Shown here piece by piece: positions 56,277 to 64,000 of a stretch of DNA of 64,000 nucleotides (within the stretch, counting starts at the first letter, position 1; each line of letters starts with the position of its first letter). The notes under the pieces are model-generated. The model made no database searches, had not been told where the DNA came from, and saw only the letters and a program-made list of their open reading frames with translations. Location of the stretch: assembly GCF_014748335.1 (NCBI RefSeq), contig NZ_JAAVIY010000003.1:372001-436000 (forward strand). The letters are read 5' to 3'. Origin of the DNA: Flavobacterium selenitireducens (lineage in GTDB: Bacteria; Bacteroidota; Bacteroidia; Flavobacteriales; Flavobacteriaceae). A program made the position numbers and the translations under genes.

Positions 56277-58292
56277 TTACAAATTTTTTAGCAGGGATTC
56301 CAAGTCGGTTTCAGGCAATTGGCAACTTTGGTTGCGGCAGATGTAGTACAAATTTCGTCCGGGTGAAAACCGATTTTCCATAAACGGCAGATTCGACGGA
56401 ACCGAAGTCCCGGCGATCGTGACGTGCGGCAGGTAACGGGAATTGATTTCGGGGACGTCCGCCAAAGCGCTTTCCGAACAGATGGCGAGTTCGCGCTGTT
56501 TATCCGAAAAGTTCAAAAACACGTTGAGCCAGTTTGAAAATGCCGACGGGTAATCGATCACGGGCACGATGTGGGCCAACATATTTTCGCATTTTGTCGC
56601 GTAATGCTGGTTGCCGAAGTAGATCGAAAGGCGGTAAAGGTTTTCGCACATAACGGAATTCGATGCCGGAATCACGTTGTCTTCCATTTCGTAATGACTC
56701 GCGACCAAAGCCGTATCAAGATTGGATGTGAACAGGAAAAATCCTTGTTCTGCATCGTAAAAATGGTCAAAACAGTAATCGCAAAGCTGCTTGGCCTGGG
56801 AGAGGAATTTGGTTTCAAGCGTTACTTCGTACAACGCAATGAATGCATCGATCGTAAACGCGTAATCTTCGAGGTAGCCGTTGATCGAACTTTTGCCATC
56901 TTTGTAACTATGCCACAAATTGCCTTGAGTCGACCAACATTTGGTTTGGATAAATTCTGCGGTTTTGAGAGCAGTTTCCAGATAAGATTTTTCTCCGATG
57001 GCTTTATAAGCGTCGACGAAACCTTTGAGCATTATCGCATTCCACGACGTCAGCGTTTTGTCGTCGAGACCCGGGCGGCTTCTTTTTTCGCGTTCCAGGA
57101 ACAGTATGTTTTCCCAATTTTTCTTTTTGGATTCCAATTCGGACAATGGGATTTTGTGGATCTCAGACAGTTCCGCGACGGTGTTTTTTTGTATCAGGAC
57201 ATAATTCCCGTGTTCCCAATGCCCAAAGTCATCGATGTTGAACACTTTGGAAAAGAGAGCGAAATCTTCACCTATCAGGCGTTCAAGTTCGGATTTCGTC
57301 CAGACGTAGAACGCGCCTTCTTTGGATTTTCCGTCGGCATTTTTACTGTCGGCGTCGAGAGCGGAGTAAAAGTTGCCGTCGCTTCCGGAAAGTTCGCGGT
57401 TGACGAATGCCAACGTTTTTTCTATCGTTTCCGAATAGAGCGGATTTCCTGTCAGCTTGTAAGCATCGGCGTAAAGCGAAACGAGCTGTCCGTTGTCGTA
57501 GAGCATCTTTTCGAAATGCGGGACATGCCATTTGAAATCTACCGAATAACGTGAAAATCCACCGCCGACGGTATCGAAAATTCCACCGATCGCCATTTTG
57601 GTCAGCGTCAGGTTGACGAAGTCGAGCAAATCTGGGTTTTCGGTCTGGAAGCCGTAGCGCATCAAAAACCTGAAGTTGTTGGGCAGCATGAATTTTGGTG
57701 CTTTCTGATAGCCTCCGAATTCCCAGTCGAAGCTTTTGGACCAGTTGCCGAGCAGTGTCTCAAGTTTGGATTGGGGAGGAAAGGCGTTTTCCGGATTTTC
57801 GTTCGGAAGGATGTTGAGTGCTTGCAGCCCCGCGTGTAGTTTTTCGGCGTAGTCGACCATGCGTTCGGGCTCTTTTTGCCACATCGCGGCCAGGTGTTCG
57901 AGCGTCTGCATCCAATCGTCTTTTCGAAAATAGGTGCCGCCCCAAACCGGACGACCATCCGGTAACGCCACGACGTTCATGGGCCATCCGCCGCGTTGGG
58001 TCATCAACTGGACGGCCTTCATGTAAACTGCGTCGACGTCCGGGCGCTCTTCACGATCAACTTTAATGTTGACGAAATGCGTATTCATAACCGCAGCCGC
58101 CTCCTCGTTTTCGAAGGTTTCGTGCTCCATTACGTGGCACCAGTGACAGGCGGAATAACCCACCGAAATAATGAGGAGTTTGTTTTGGGTAGTTGCGGAC
58201 CTAAGCGCGTTGTCGTTCCAGGCTTTCCAGTGAACGGGATTGTTGGCGTGTTGGAGGAGGTAAGGGCTGGTTTCTTGGGAAAGCTCGTTCAT
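56277..58292 (-). CDS. YyaL-like thioredoxin-domain protein (DUF255)
   Basis: A 671-residue protein with an N-terminal thioredoxin-like DUF255 domain (NELSQETSPYLLQHANNPVHW; Cys49 and Cys52 in YSACHWCHVMEHETF) and a long alpha/alpha-barrel domain like N-acylglucosamine 2-epimerase (GGGFSRYSVDFKWHVPHFEKMLYDNGQL). The family is widespread but its reaction is not established. The ATG at 58292 gives the family N-terminus; an upstream in-frame ATG lies next to the inverted repeat at 58321. Confidence 0.9.
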   Translation of the reverse strand: MNELSQETSPYLLQHANNPVHWKAWNDNALRSATTQNKLLIISVGYSACHWCHVMEHETFENEEAAAVMNTHFVNIKVDREERPDVDAVYMKAVQLMTQRGGWPMNVVALPDGRPVWGGTYFRKDDWMQTLEHLAAMWQKEPERMVDYAEKLHAGLQALNILPNENPENAFPPQSKLETLLGNWSKSFDWEFGGYQKAPKFMLPNNFRFLMRYGFQTENPDLLDFVNLTLTKMAIGGIFDTVGGGFSRYSVDFKWHVPHFEKMLYDNGQLVSLYADAYKLTGNPLYSETIEKTLAFVNRELSGSDGNFYSALDADSKNADGKSKEGAFYVWTKSELERLIGEDFALFSKVFNIDDFGHWEHGNYVLIQKNTVAELSEIHKIPLSELESKKKNWENILFLEREKRSRPGLDDKTLTSWNAIMLKGFVDAYKAIGEKSYLETALKTAEFIQTKCWSTQGNLWHSYKDGKSSINGYLEDYAFTIDAFIALYEVTLETKFLSQAKQLCDYCFDHFYDAEQGFFLFTSNLDTALVASHYEMEDNVIPASNSVMCENLYRLSIYFGNQHYATKCENMLAHIVPVIDYPSAFSNWLNVFLNFSDKQRELAICSESALADVPEINSRYLPHVTIAGTSVPSNLPFMENRFSPGRNLYYICRNQSCQLPETDLESLLKNL

Positions 58293-58320
58293 GGGTGTGG
58301 GATTTTGGCGGTTGAGGCCT

Positions 58321-58353
58321 AGATATAACATATCTCCAAGATATGTTATATCT
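58321..58353. promoter_or_regulatory. Fourfold AGATAT inverted repeat, possible operator
   Basis: Two 15-base arms, AGATATAACATATCT (58321-58335) and AGATATGTTATATCT (58339-58353), are exact reverse complements separated by CCA. Each arm is itself a near-palindrome (AGATAT-3 nt-ATATCT). It begins 29 nt upstream of the YyaL ATG and could bind a regulator of that gene. Confidence 0.55.
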
Positions 58354-58489
58354 GTGCAAAAATACGAAGCCGAGGCGCTATAAGCTTACAGTTTTTCTGC
58401 CAATTTTGTTAAGGCGTTTTTATCGCGTTGTTTTTTCAAGGATCAAAAAAATTGACGTATCTTCTTGTTGTCCAGCAAATAGCATAATT

Positions 58490-58899
58490 ATGAAGAACGT
58501 AGCGTCTTTTTTTGAGCAATATTCGATCGCGTCGACAGAGGGCGATGCAAAGCGACTTTCATCTTTCTATGCCCAACATTTCGTGTCTGCCACTACAGAC
58601 GAAACCTTAGCGTTCGCAAATAACGATGCGTTCCTGGATTGGCTCAAGCAGGTGCACGAATTCAACCACAAAACGGTTTGCTCGAAATGAAAGTCAAACA
58701 CATCGAAACAAATCCTGTGGGCGCGAACTTCGTCCAGGTTACGGTAAGTTGGGCGGCCCGCTACGCAAAAAAGGCTGATACCGAAATAGCATTCGATATC
58801 CATTATGTTCTAAATATGGCCGGGGAAAACCCAAAAATAATGATGTACATAAGCGAGGTCGACCAGGAAGCGTTGATGCGCCAAAACGGGCTCTTGTAG
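58490..58899 (+). pseudogene. NTF2-like (SnoaL-type) protein gene, frameshifted
   Basis: From ATG 58490 the first frame reads MKNVASFFEQYSIASTEGDAKRLSSFYAQHFVSATTD and DAFLDWLKQVHEFNHKT, then stops at 58690. The second frame continues GLLEMKVKHIETNPVGANFVQVTVSWAARYA to 58899. Joined by adding one base near 58675 (ACGG to ACGGG) they give about 136 residues with the length and layout of the NTF2-like fold, a cone-shaped domain found in enzymes and binding proteins. The gene is either inactive or carries an assembly error. Confidence 0.7.
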
Positions 58900-58934
58900 T
58901 GTTTTTTTACCGGATGTCGGTTCGAGGCGACCAC

Positions 58935-59072
58935 AGCCCAGATGGCAGCGGATAGCCCGCAGTGGCAGGGCCCATTTTTTGGGCGACCGGCGGCGACCGG
59001 AGGAAGCCGGCCGGACAACCTTAAAAAATGCGGCCCTGGCGCGAGGACTAGCAGCGGACAGCTGGATTGGCT
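58935..59072 (+). ncRNA. Long-hairpin element B, possible Flavo-1-like RNA
   Basis: AGCCCAGATGGCAGCGGATAGCCC (spread over 58935-58958) faces GGACTAGCAGCGGACAGCTGG (59045-59065); GGCU closes the base. Inside, CAGGGCC/GGCCCTG and CATTTTTT/AAAAAATG form a long stem over a GC-rich loop. The two AGCGGA boxes match those of the element at 39671. It lies between the NTF2-like gene and the convergent NifU gene, in a 208-bp gap, and could act as a 3' trailer or an independent RNA. Confidence 0.45.
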
Positions 59073-59074
59073 GC

Positions 59075-59104
59075 AAAAAAAAGCGCTTATAACAGACGCT
59101 TTTA
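59075..59104 (-). terminator. Terminator of the NifU-domain gene, possibly bidirectional
   Basis: AAGCG (59081-59085) pairs with CGCTT (59097-59101) between an A tract and a T-rich run, so it can act for the minus-strand gene and perhaps for transcription from the left. Confidence 0.6.
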
Positions 59105-59107
59105 CTT

Positions 59108-60001
59108 TTAACCGTTGATGGCCTCGACCTTGATGTTCTCGTCTTTGAGCATGTCCTTGAGCATGTTCTCAATGCCGCTTTTGAGCGTGAATGTGGACGA
59201 TGGACAGCCGTTGCACGCGCCCTGGAGCACGACCTTCACGCGTTTTTCTTCGGGATCGAATGAGTCGAAGAGAATATTTCCGCCATCTGCCTGGACTGCC
59301 GGCTTTACATATTCTTCGAGAATGTTGATGATTTGTTGGGACGTGGTATCGAGGTTGTCAAAATTCGAGATCTTTTGTTTTTCCTGTTCCGGACTTTGTG
59401 CGATAAGTGTCTCATCGATCGCAGTGCCTCCATTTTCAATGTATTGTTTGATGAACGTGCGCAGTTCGAGCGTGACCTCCTCCCAGGAATAGCTTTCGTA
59501 TTTGGTCACCGAAACGTAATTCTCGTCGATAAAAACTTCTTTTACATAAGGGAACGTGAACAGTTCTTTGGCAAGTGGGGATGGACCCGCCTGGTCGATG
59601 TTCTTGAACTCTGCGGCGGTCTTGGTGAGCATGCGGCTTACGACGAACTTCAACGCGGATGGATTGGGCGTGATCTCCCCATAGACCGTGATCGGCTGTT
59701 TTTTTGGCTGCTCTTCTTCCAAAAGAACAGGCTGGCCACTGTTAACATAATTTTGGATTTGTTCAGCTACCTCTTCCTGGACGTCTGACCATTCTACGAT
59801 GCTGTATCGCTCGACGGCGATAAAGTTTCCCGATATGTAAACCGTCTTGACGAACGGAAGGAAAAAGAGCTGCTTGGCTAGGGGAGAGTTCTTGGTTTCG
59901 TCGATGTTCTTGAACTCGTAATTTCCGCTCCTACTGATGAATTCAGGGAATTCAAATTTGACGATCGCGGGATTCTGGGTGGGCTTTATGTTAATTCTCA
60001 T
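59108..60001 (-). CDS. NifU-domain Fe-S scaffold protein with duplicated Nfu N-domain
   Basis: A 297-residue protein with two copies of the Nfu N-terminal domain (IKPTQNPAIVKFEFP at about 3-85; GEITPNPSALKFVVS at about 105-190) and a C-terminal NifU domain with Cys263 and Cys266 in GACNGCPSSTFTL. Nfu proteins carry [4Fe-4S] clusters to target enzymes. The start at 60001 (MRINIK) fits the first Nfu domain; a frame opening 15 codons upstream overlaps the -7 element. Two Nfu_N copies are unusual but known in Bacteroidota, as I recall. Confidence 0.9.
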   Translation of the reverse strand: MRINIKPTQNPAIVKFEFPEFISRSGNYEFKNIDETKNSPLAKQLFFLPFVKTVYISGNFIAVERYSIVEWSDVQEEVAEQIQNYVNSGQPVLLEEEQPKKQPITVYGEITPNPSALKFVVSRMLTKTAAEFKNIDQAGPSPLAKELFTFPYVKEVFIDENYVSVTKYESYSWEEVTLELRTFIKQYIENGGTAIDETLIAQSPEQEKQKISNFDNLDTTSQQIINILEEYVKPAVQADGGNILFDSFDPEEKRVKVVLQGACNGCPSSTFTLKSGIENMLKDMLKDENIKVEAING

Positions 60002-60030
60002 TGAAAATGCTTGTTTACTAAATTTCACTG

Positions 60031-60038
60031 CAAATTTA
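60031..60038 (-). promoter_or_regulatory. -7 element of the NifU-domain gene
   Basis: On the minus strand TAAATTTG fits TAnnTTTG, 29 nt upstream of the chosen ATG. Confidence 0.45.
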
Positions 60039-60062
60039 ACAAACATATGAATGGCGTTTTTC

Positions 60063-60070
60063 TATATTTG
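60063..60070 (+). promoter_or_regulatory. -7 element of the giant DUF11 protein gene
   Basis: TATATTTG fits TAnnTTTG, 77 nt before the ATG at 60148, leaving a T-rich and A-rich leader of about 70 nt. It is divergent from the NifU gene promoter, 25 bp away. Confidence 0.5.
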
Positions 60071-60147
60071 GAGATTAAAAAAAAATTAACACAACTTAAA
60101 GTTTTCTGAATTTTTCTTCTTAAAACTATTTCCATTCCCGTATTTCT

Positions 60148-63100
60148 ATGAAAAAAAAATTACTTCTGCTGTTTTTTTTCTTTCTGTCCGTAAGCGCTTT
60201 TTCACAGGCTGACATCGTTGTCACGAACTCGGATTTTACCAATTACTACATTCCGGGCACCACGACCACGTATACCGTGACAGTGACCAATTTGGGGCCG
60301 AACCCGGCGACGAACGTTGTTGTGACGAACGCCATCCCGACAGGAATCGAATACTTTTCCTGGTGGGGAAGTAACAACACTTCAGGTGTCAACGACCCAT
60401 TGAACAGTACAATCCCTACGCTTGCTGTCGGACAAACCGTAACGTTCACCATCCTCGTCGAAATACCGGCGTCCTTGATTGGGCAGTTGGTGAGCCAAAC
60501 GGTGGTAACCTCTTCTACGCCAGATCCGAATCCTGCCTGCGCACAGTGTACGGACACGAACATCAGGGCTGCCGGCGCGGATGTGCAAGTGGTCAATACG
60601 AACAACCAAACCCAATATGTTCCCGGCACGACTGTGACGTACACGTTGACCGTAAGCAACAACGGCCCGTTGACGGCAGCCAGTGTATTGGTTACCAATC
60701 CGGTTCCCGCCGGGATTCCCGCGGCCAACTTTTCGTGGAGCGGAAACGGCGCTTCGGGTACCGGGGCTGCGTTGAACAACACGATTCCGTCGCTGGAATC
60801 GGGAGAGTCGGAAGTCTATACGATAACCGTTCAAGTTCCTGCCGGTTACACCGGGAATCTTACGAGCACCGCCAACGCCACGTCTCCTACCGTTGATCCG
60901 GTTCCGGGATGTCCGCAATGTTCGGATACCGATACCCAAGGGTTCGGGGCCGATCTTGAGATTACGAACACGGACGGCCAGACGACTTATGTTTCCGGCA
61001 CGACCAATATTTACACCGTGACCGTCTTGAACAACGGGCCTGGCGTCGCAACCGGCGTTCAGGTAAACAACGCGGTTCCCGCGGGAATTCCGGCGGCTAA
61101 CTTTTCTTGGGTAGGCTCGAATGCTTCAAGTGGTACGGGTGCTGCGCTAAGCGATCTGATTCCGACATTAAACCCTGGGCAGAGTGTCGTTTATACCATC
61201 ACAGTTGACATTCCTGCCGGGCTTACCGCTCCGCTGACGAGTGAGACGGTCGTGACGAGCACATCGGTAGATCCGACACCTGCATGCACGCAATGTATCG
61301 ATACTGACACCAATACGTTCGGTGCCGACGTTGTATTGGTCAATACCGACAATAACGTCACCTATGTTCCTGGTTCTACCAATACTTATATCGTAACAGT
61401 AACCAATAATGGTCCGCTTGACGCGACGAATGTGCACGTAACGAACCCTATTCCTGCCGGCATCACTAACTTTTCGTGGACCGGAACCAACGGATCGAAC
61501 GGCACCAACGTCGCGTTGGACAACACGATCGCGACGCTAGCCGCAGGAACGACGGTCACGTATACGATCACGCTTTCGATTCCGGCTGGTTTTACAGGAC
61601 CGCTTACAAGTGTGGCGAACTTCACGACACCTACGCCAGACCCGAATCCCGGTTGTCCGGGCTGTAGCGATACCGACACCCAGGCAACCGCCGGTGCAGA
61701 CATTGTCGTAACAAATTCGGATGCCAGCATGATGTTCACGCCGGGAACGACGACCTCTTACACCATTATGATTACCAACAATGGTCCGGATGCCGCGACG
61801 AATGTAAACGTTTCCGATGCGGTCCCTGCGGGGATCCCGGCTGGGAACGTCACCTGGACGGGGCCTAACGGAACAGGAACGGGAGCAATCAACGAAAATT
61901 TCCCGACTTTGGCGGTCGGACAGACGTTGACTTATGTAGTCAATGTCGGAATTCCTTCGGGCTTCGACCAGGAGACGAATCTCGTCAACACAGTTGAAGT
62001 GACGTCCGCAACGCCCGATCCGAATCCTGATTGCGCCGCCTGTGTCGATACGGACACTCCCGCACCATTTGCAGATTTGGTCGGCAGCAAGTCAGACAGC
62101 CGGGCCGATTATCTGACAAACGAAGAACTTACTTATAGTATTACCATCACGAATCTGGGGCCAAGTGACGCGGTAAACGTTCAGGTTTCCGATCCGTTCC
62201 CAGACCAGATCACACAAATGAGTTGGACTGGAAATGGCGCTTCGGGCACGGGTCCGCTTCAGAATGTAATCCCAAATTTGGCCGTAGGACAAGTGGTAAC
62301 GTATCAGGTAACGATTTTCGTACCGCTGAATTACGATCTCACGCACCAGACGCTTGTCAACACGTTCTTCATGAACAGCGAAACGCCTGATCCTACACCG
62401 GCTTGCCCTACTTGTACCGATACCAACCAAAAACGGAACAGATGGGTTACTGTCAATTATACAACGTATGACGAGGAAGAACTCGTCAATGACGTCTTGA
62501 TACATTCCGATTGCGCAACGGTAAGCAACATCAACATGCAAGGATTTTCTGAAGGAAGTCCCGGAACCAGTATCGCTTACTTCCATAAGAACAATTCAAA
62601 TTTCCCCATTAAGGACGGTGTGATTATCGGAACCGCATCGGCATTGGGATTCCAGGGCCAATACAATTTCGGAAACAACACGCCGGGAAGCAACATGACA
62701 GATAACCAACTCCAGGTTATCAGTGATGCGAATCCGGGCCCTAACGACCCGATATTTGATGCGGCATTTATAGAATTTGATTTTACGCCACTTACCGATA
62801 CGTTCAGCTTCAAATTTTTGTTCGCATCGGAAGAATATGAAGTTTTCCAATGCGATTATGGTGATGTCTTTGCGTTCTTGCTTACCGACATCAGTGGGCC
62901 GGCGCCATATCCGCCACCGTTGAACATCGCTTTGGTTCCGGATGTCACGCCACCAACTGCGGTTTCGGTTACGACGGTTCGCGATAACGCGTATAACAGC
63001 AATTGCCCTTCGGTTAACGCTAACTGGTATGGCATGCACAATTCTGCCAATCCGGCTCTTTCCGCAATCAATGTCAGAGGACAGTTAAAGCCGATGATCG

Positions 63101-64000
63101 CCTCGGCGACAGTCGTTCCGAATACGCCATATCGCATAAAATTGGTCATAGGTGATTTTAGGGATAACGGAGTGAATTCAGCGGTTTTCCTCGAAGGCGG
63201 AAGTTTCAACGTTGGGCAAACCAATGTTTTCGATCCTAACAATTCCACGTTCCCTGATCTTGTCGGAGATGCTGCAGGATGTCCCGGAGATGTTTTCCAT
63301 TTGCAGGCTGGGTCTTCTGCCATCGCGGGAGCTACCTATGCTTGGTATTTGAATGATTTGTTGATTCCGACTGCTACCAATTACGCATTGGATGTTACCG
63401 AAGCGGGAATCTACTCCGTAATCGTTACCGTAGGCGGAAGTTGCCAGCAAACTGATAGTATTACCGTCGAATTCAAACCGGACATGGCTTTGGGCAACCC
63501 GACCGAGTTTTTGGTTTGCGAAGGTCAGCCTGCGAATTTGACGTTGATGAACGCCGAAATCCTTAACGGATTGAGCCCTATGGATCATTTTGTGGATTAT
63601 TTCCACTCTCAGCAGGATGCGCTTGACAACTGGCAGCCTATCGATAACCCGACGAGCTATACGGCGGTGAACGGCGAAACGATTTTCGCTGGAGTGGAAG
63701 AAAACGAAGGTACCGGATGCCGCGGCGTGAGGTCTTTTGTGATCCAAACCTATCCATGCGGCGATCCTGTCACTCCGGACGATATGTACTTGTGCGATAT
63801 CGATAGTGACGGTGTCGAAGATTTTGATATTTCCGATGTTCCGACAATTGCTTTGGGCGCTAACGATGCCGCAGATTACACGATTACCGTTCACCTTTCA
63901 CAGGCTGATGCCGATGGTGATACGGGCGCAATAGACCCTTCCGTTTTACTGTCAGGCACAGACGGGCAACAGGTTTTCGTTCGCATGGAAACCGTTACCG
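60148..64000 (+). CDS. Giant secreted DUF11-repeat/choice-of-anchor-L protein, partial
   Basis: The frame stays open to the right edge (1284 codons so far). A signal peptide (KKKLLLLFFFFLSVSAFS, cleavage near Q20) is followed by six DUF11 repeats starting at residues 21, 144, 268, 393, 517 and 642, each 123-125 residues, with the core YVPGTTVTYTLTVSNNGP and an end in PxCxxCxDTD. Next is a choice-of-anchor-L domain (YDEEELVNDVLIHSDC, FLFASEEYEVFQCDYGDVFAFLL), then Ig-like modules. Proteins of this design are usually T9SS substrates with a type B (gliding-associated) C-terminus, here beyond the window. The target is unknown. Confidence 0.85.
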   Translation, partial: MKKKLLLLFFFFLSVSAFSQADIVVTNSDFTNYYIPGTTTTYTVTVTNLGPNPATNVVVTNAIPTGIEYFSWWGSNNTSGVNDPLNSTIPTLAVGQTVTFTILVEIPASLIGQLVSQTVVTSSTPDPNPACAQCTDTNIRAAGADVQVVNTNNQTQYVPGTTVTYTLTVSNNGPLTAASVLVTNPVPAGIPAANFSWSGNGASGTGAALNNTIPSLESGESEVYTITVQVPAGYTGNLTSTANATSPTVDPVPGCPQCSDTDTQGFGADLEITNTDGQTTYVSGTTNIYTVTVLNNGPGVATGVQVNNAVPAGIPAANFSWVGSNASSGTGAALSDLIPTLNPGQSVVYTITVDIPAGLTAPLTSETVVTSTSVDPTPACTQCIDTDTNTFGADVVLVNTDNNVTYVPGSTNTYIVTVTNNGPLDATNVHVTNPIPAGITNFSWTGTNGSNGTNVALDNTIATLAAGTTVTYTITLSIPAGFTGPLTSVANFTTPTPDPNPGCPGCSDTDTQATAGADIVVTNSDASMMFTPGTTTSYTIMITNNGPDAATNVNVSDAVPAGIPAGNVTWTGPNGTGTGAINENFPTLAVGQTLTYVVNVGIPSGFDQETNLVNTVEVTSATPDPNPDCAACVDTDTPAPFADLVGSKSDSRADYLTNEELTYSITITNLGPSDAVNVQVSDPFPDQITQMSWTGNGASGTGPLQNVIPNLAVGQVVTYQVTIFVPLNYDLTHQTLVNTFFMNSETPDPTPACPTCTDTNQKRNRWVTVNYTTYDEEELVNDVLIHSDCATVSNINMQGFSEGSPGTSIAYFHKNNSNFPIKDGVIIGTASALGFQGQYNFGNNTPGSNMTDNQLQVISDANPGPNDPIFDAAFIEFDFTPLTDTFSFKFLFASEEYEVFQCDYGDVFAFLLTDISGPAPYPPPLNIALVPDVTPPTAVSVTTVRDNAYNSNCPSVNANWYGMHNSANPALSAINVRGQLKPMIASATVVPNTPYRIKLVIGDFRDNGVNSAVFLEGGSFNVGQTNVFDPNNSTFPDLVGDAAGCPGDVFHLQAGSSAIAGATYAWYLNDLLIPTATNYALDVTEAGIYSVIVTVGGSCQQTDSITVEFKPDMALGNPTEFLVCEGQPANLTLMNAEILNGLSPMDHFVDYFHSQQDALDNWQPIDNPTSYTAVNGETIFAGVEENEGTGCRGVRSFVIQTYPCGDPVTPDDMYLCDIDSDGVEDFDISDVPTIALGANDAADYTITVHLSQADADGDTGAIDPSVLLSGTDGQQVFVRMETVT

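Overview
The window looks like chromosomal DNA from a member of the Flavobacteriaceae (Bacteroidota), close to Flavobacterium but with a base composition that looks near 50% GC by eye, well above most Flavobacterium. The evidence is: gliding and type IX secretion genes (sprA, remB), proteins with T9SS-type architecture, a complete alternative complex III operon, the Bacteroidota -7 promoter element TAnnTTTG in front of many genes, no obvious Shine-Dalgarno sequences, and gene orders typical of flavobacteria (rimP-nusA-infB; maeB, ruvA-sprA-gcvH-vanZ-deoC-remB). No insertion sequence, prophage, CRISPR array, rRNA or tRNA gene was found. Most of the window is core genome.

Layout. 1-339 (minus): end of a universal stress protein gene. 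419-5127: rimP-nusA-infB with a hairpin in the leader and a terminator. 5128-5412: short repeats and a terminator. 5413-5802 (minus): SPOR-domain protein. 6021-17646: respiratory operon actABCDEF followed by cytochrome c oxidase subunits II and I. 17735-20446: two tandem small GNAT proteins, ruvB and queG, with strong inverted repeats between the last two. 20448-23295: a secreted protein of unknown function divergent from a histidine kinase/response regulator pair. 23390-25077: a secreted beta-propeller-repeat protein broken by a frameshift. 25241-39254: malic enzyme, ruvA, sprA, gcvH, a VanZ-like gene, deoC and remB.

39255-39901 is non-coding. It holds 2.6 copies of a 131-bp tandem repeat and a long structured element. 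39902-45101 is a second respiratory cluster: heme O synthase, two oxidase subunit III proteins, subunit IV, a degenerate and a canonical SCO protein, a DUF420 protein and a small Cys-pair membrane protein. 45098-46941 (minus): a hypothetical protein and a DUF4403 lipoprotein. 47100-55052: a MacAB-TolC-like efflux cluster (ATPase, two permeases, adaptor, TolC, second adaptor) ending in tsaB. 55053-58292 (minus): MscS channel, a small acidic protein and a YyaL-type thioredoxin-domain protein. 58490-58899: a frameshifted NTF2-like gene, followed by a second copy of the structured element. 59108-60001 (minus): a NifU-type Fe-S protein. 60148 to the end: the first part of a giant secreted protein with six DUF11 repeats and a choice-of-anchor-L domain.

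How the parts fit. The two respiratory clusters together encode a quinol-to-oxygen chain: ACIII oxidises quinol and passes electrons through haem c to an A1-type cytochrome c oxidase, while the second cluster supplies heme synthesis, the remaining oxidase subunits and copper delivery. SprA is the outer-membrane T9SS channel that would export proteins such as the one at the right edge, and RemB belongs to the gliding system encoded nearby. The most interesting leads are the 131-bp repeat array, the two related long-hairpin elements (possibly Flavo-1-like RNAs), an EF-hand loop inside the DUF420 protein, His-rich segments in ActF and CoxA, three genes whose promoter places the transcript start on the ATG, and two apparent single-base frameshifts. 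All calls come from reading the sequence. No database search was run.
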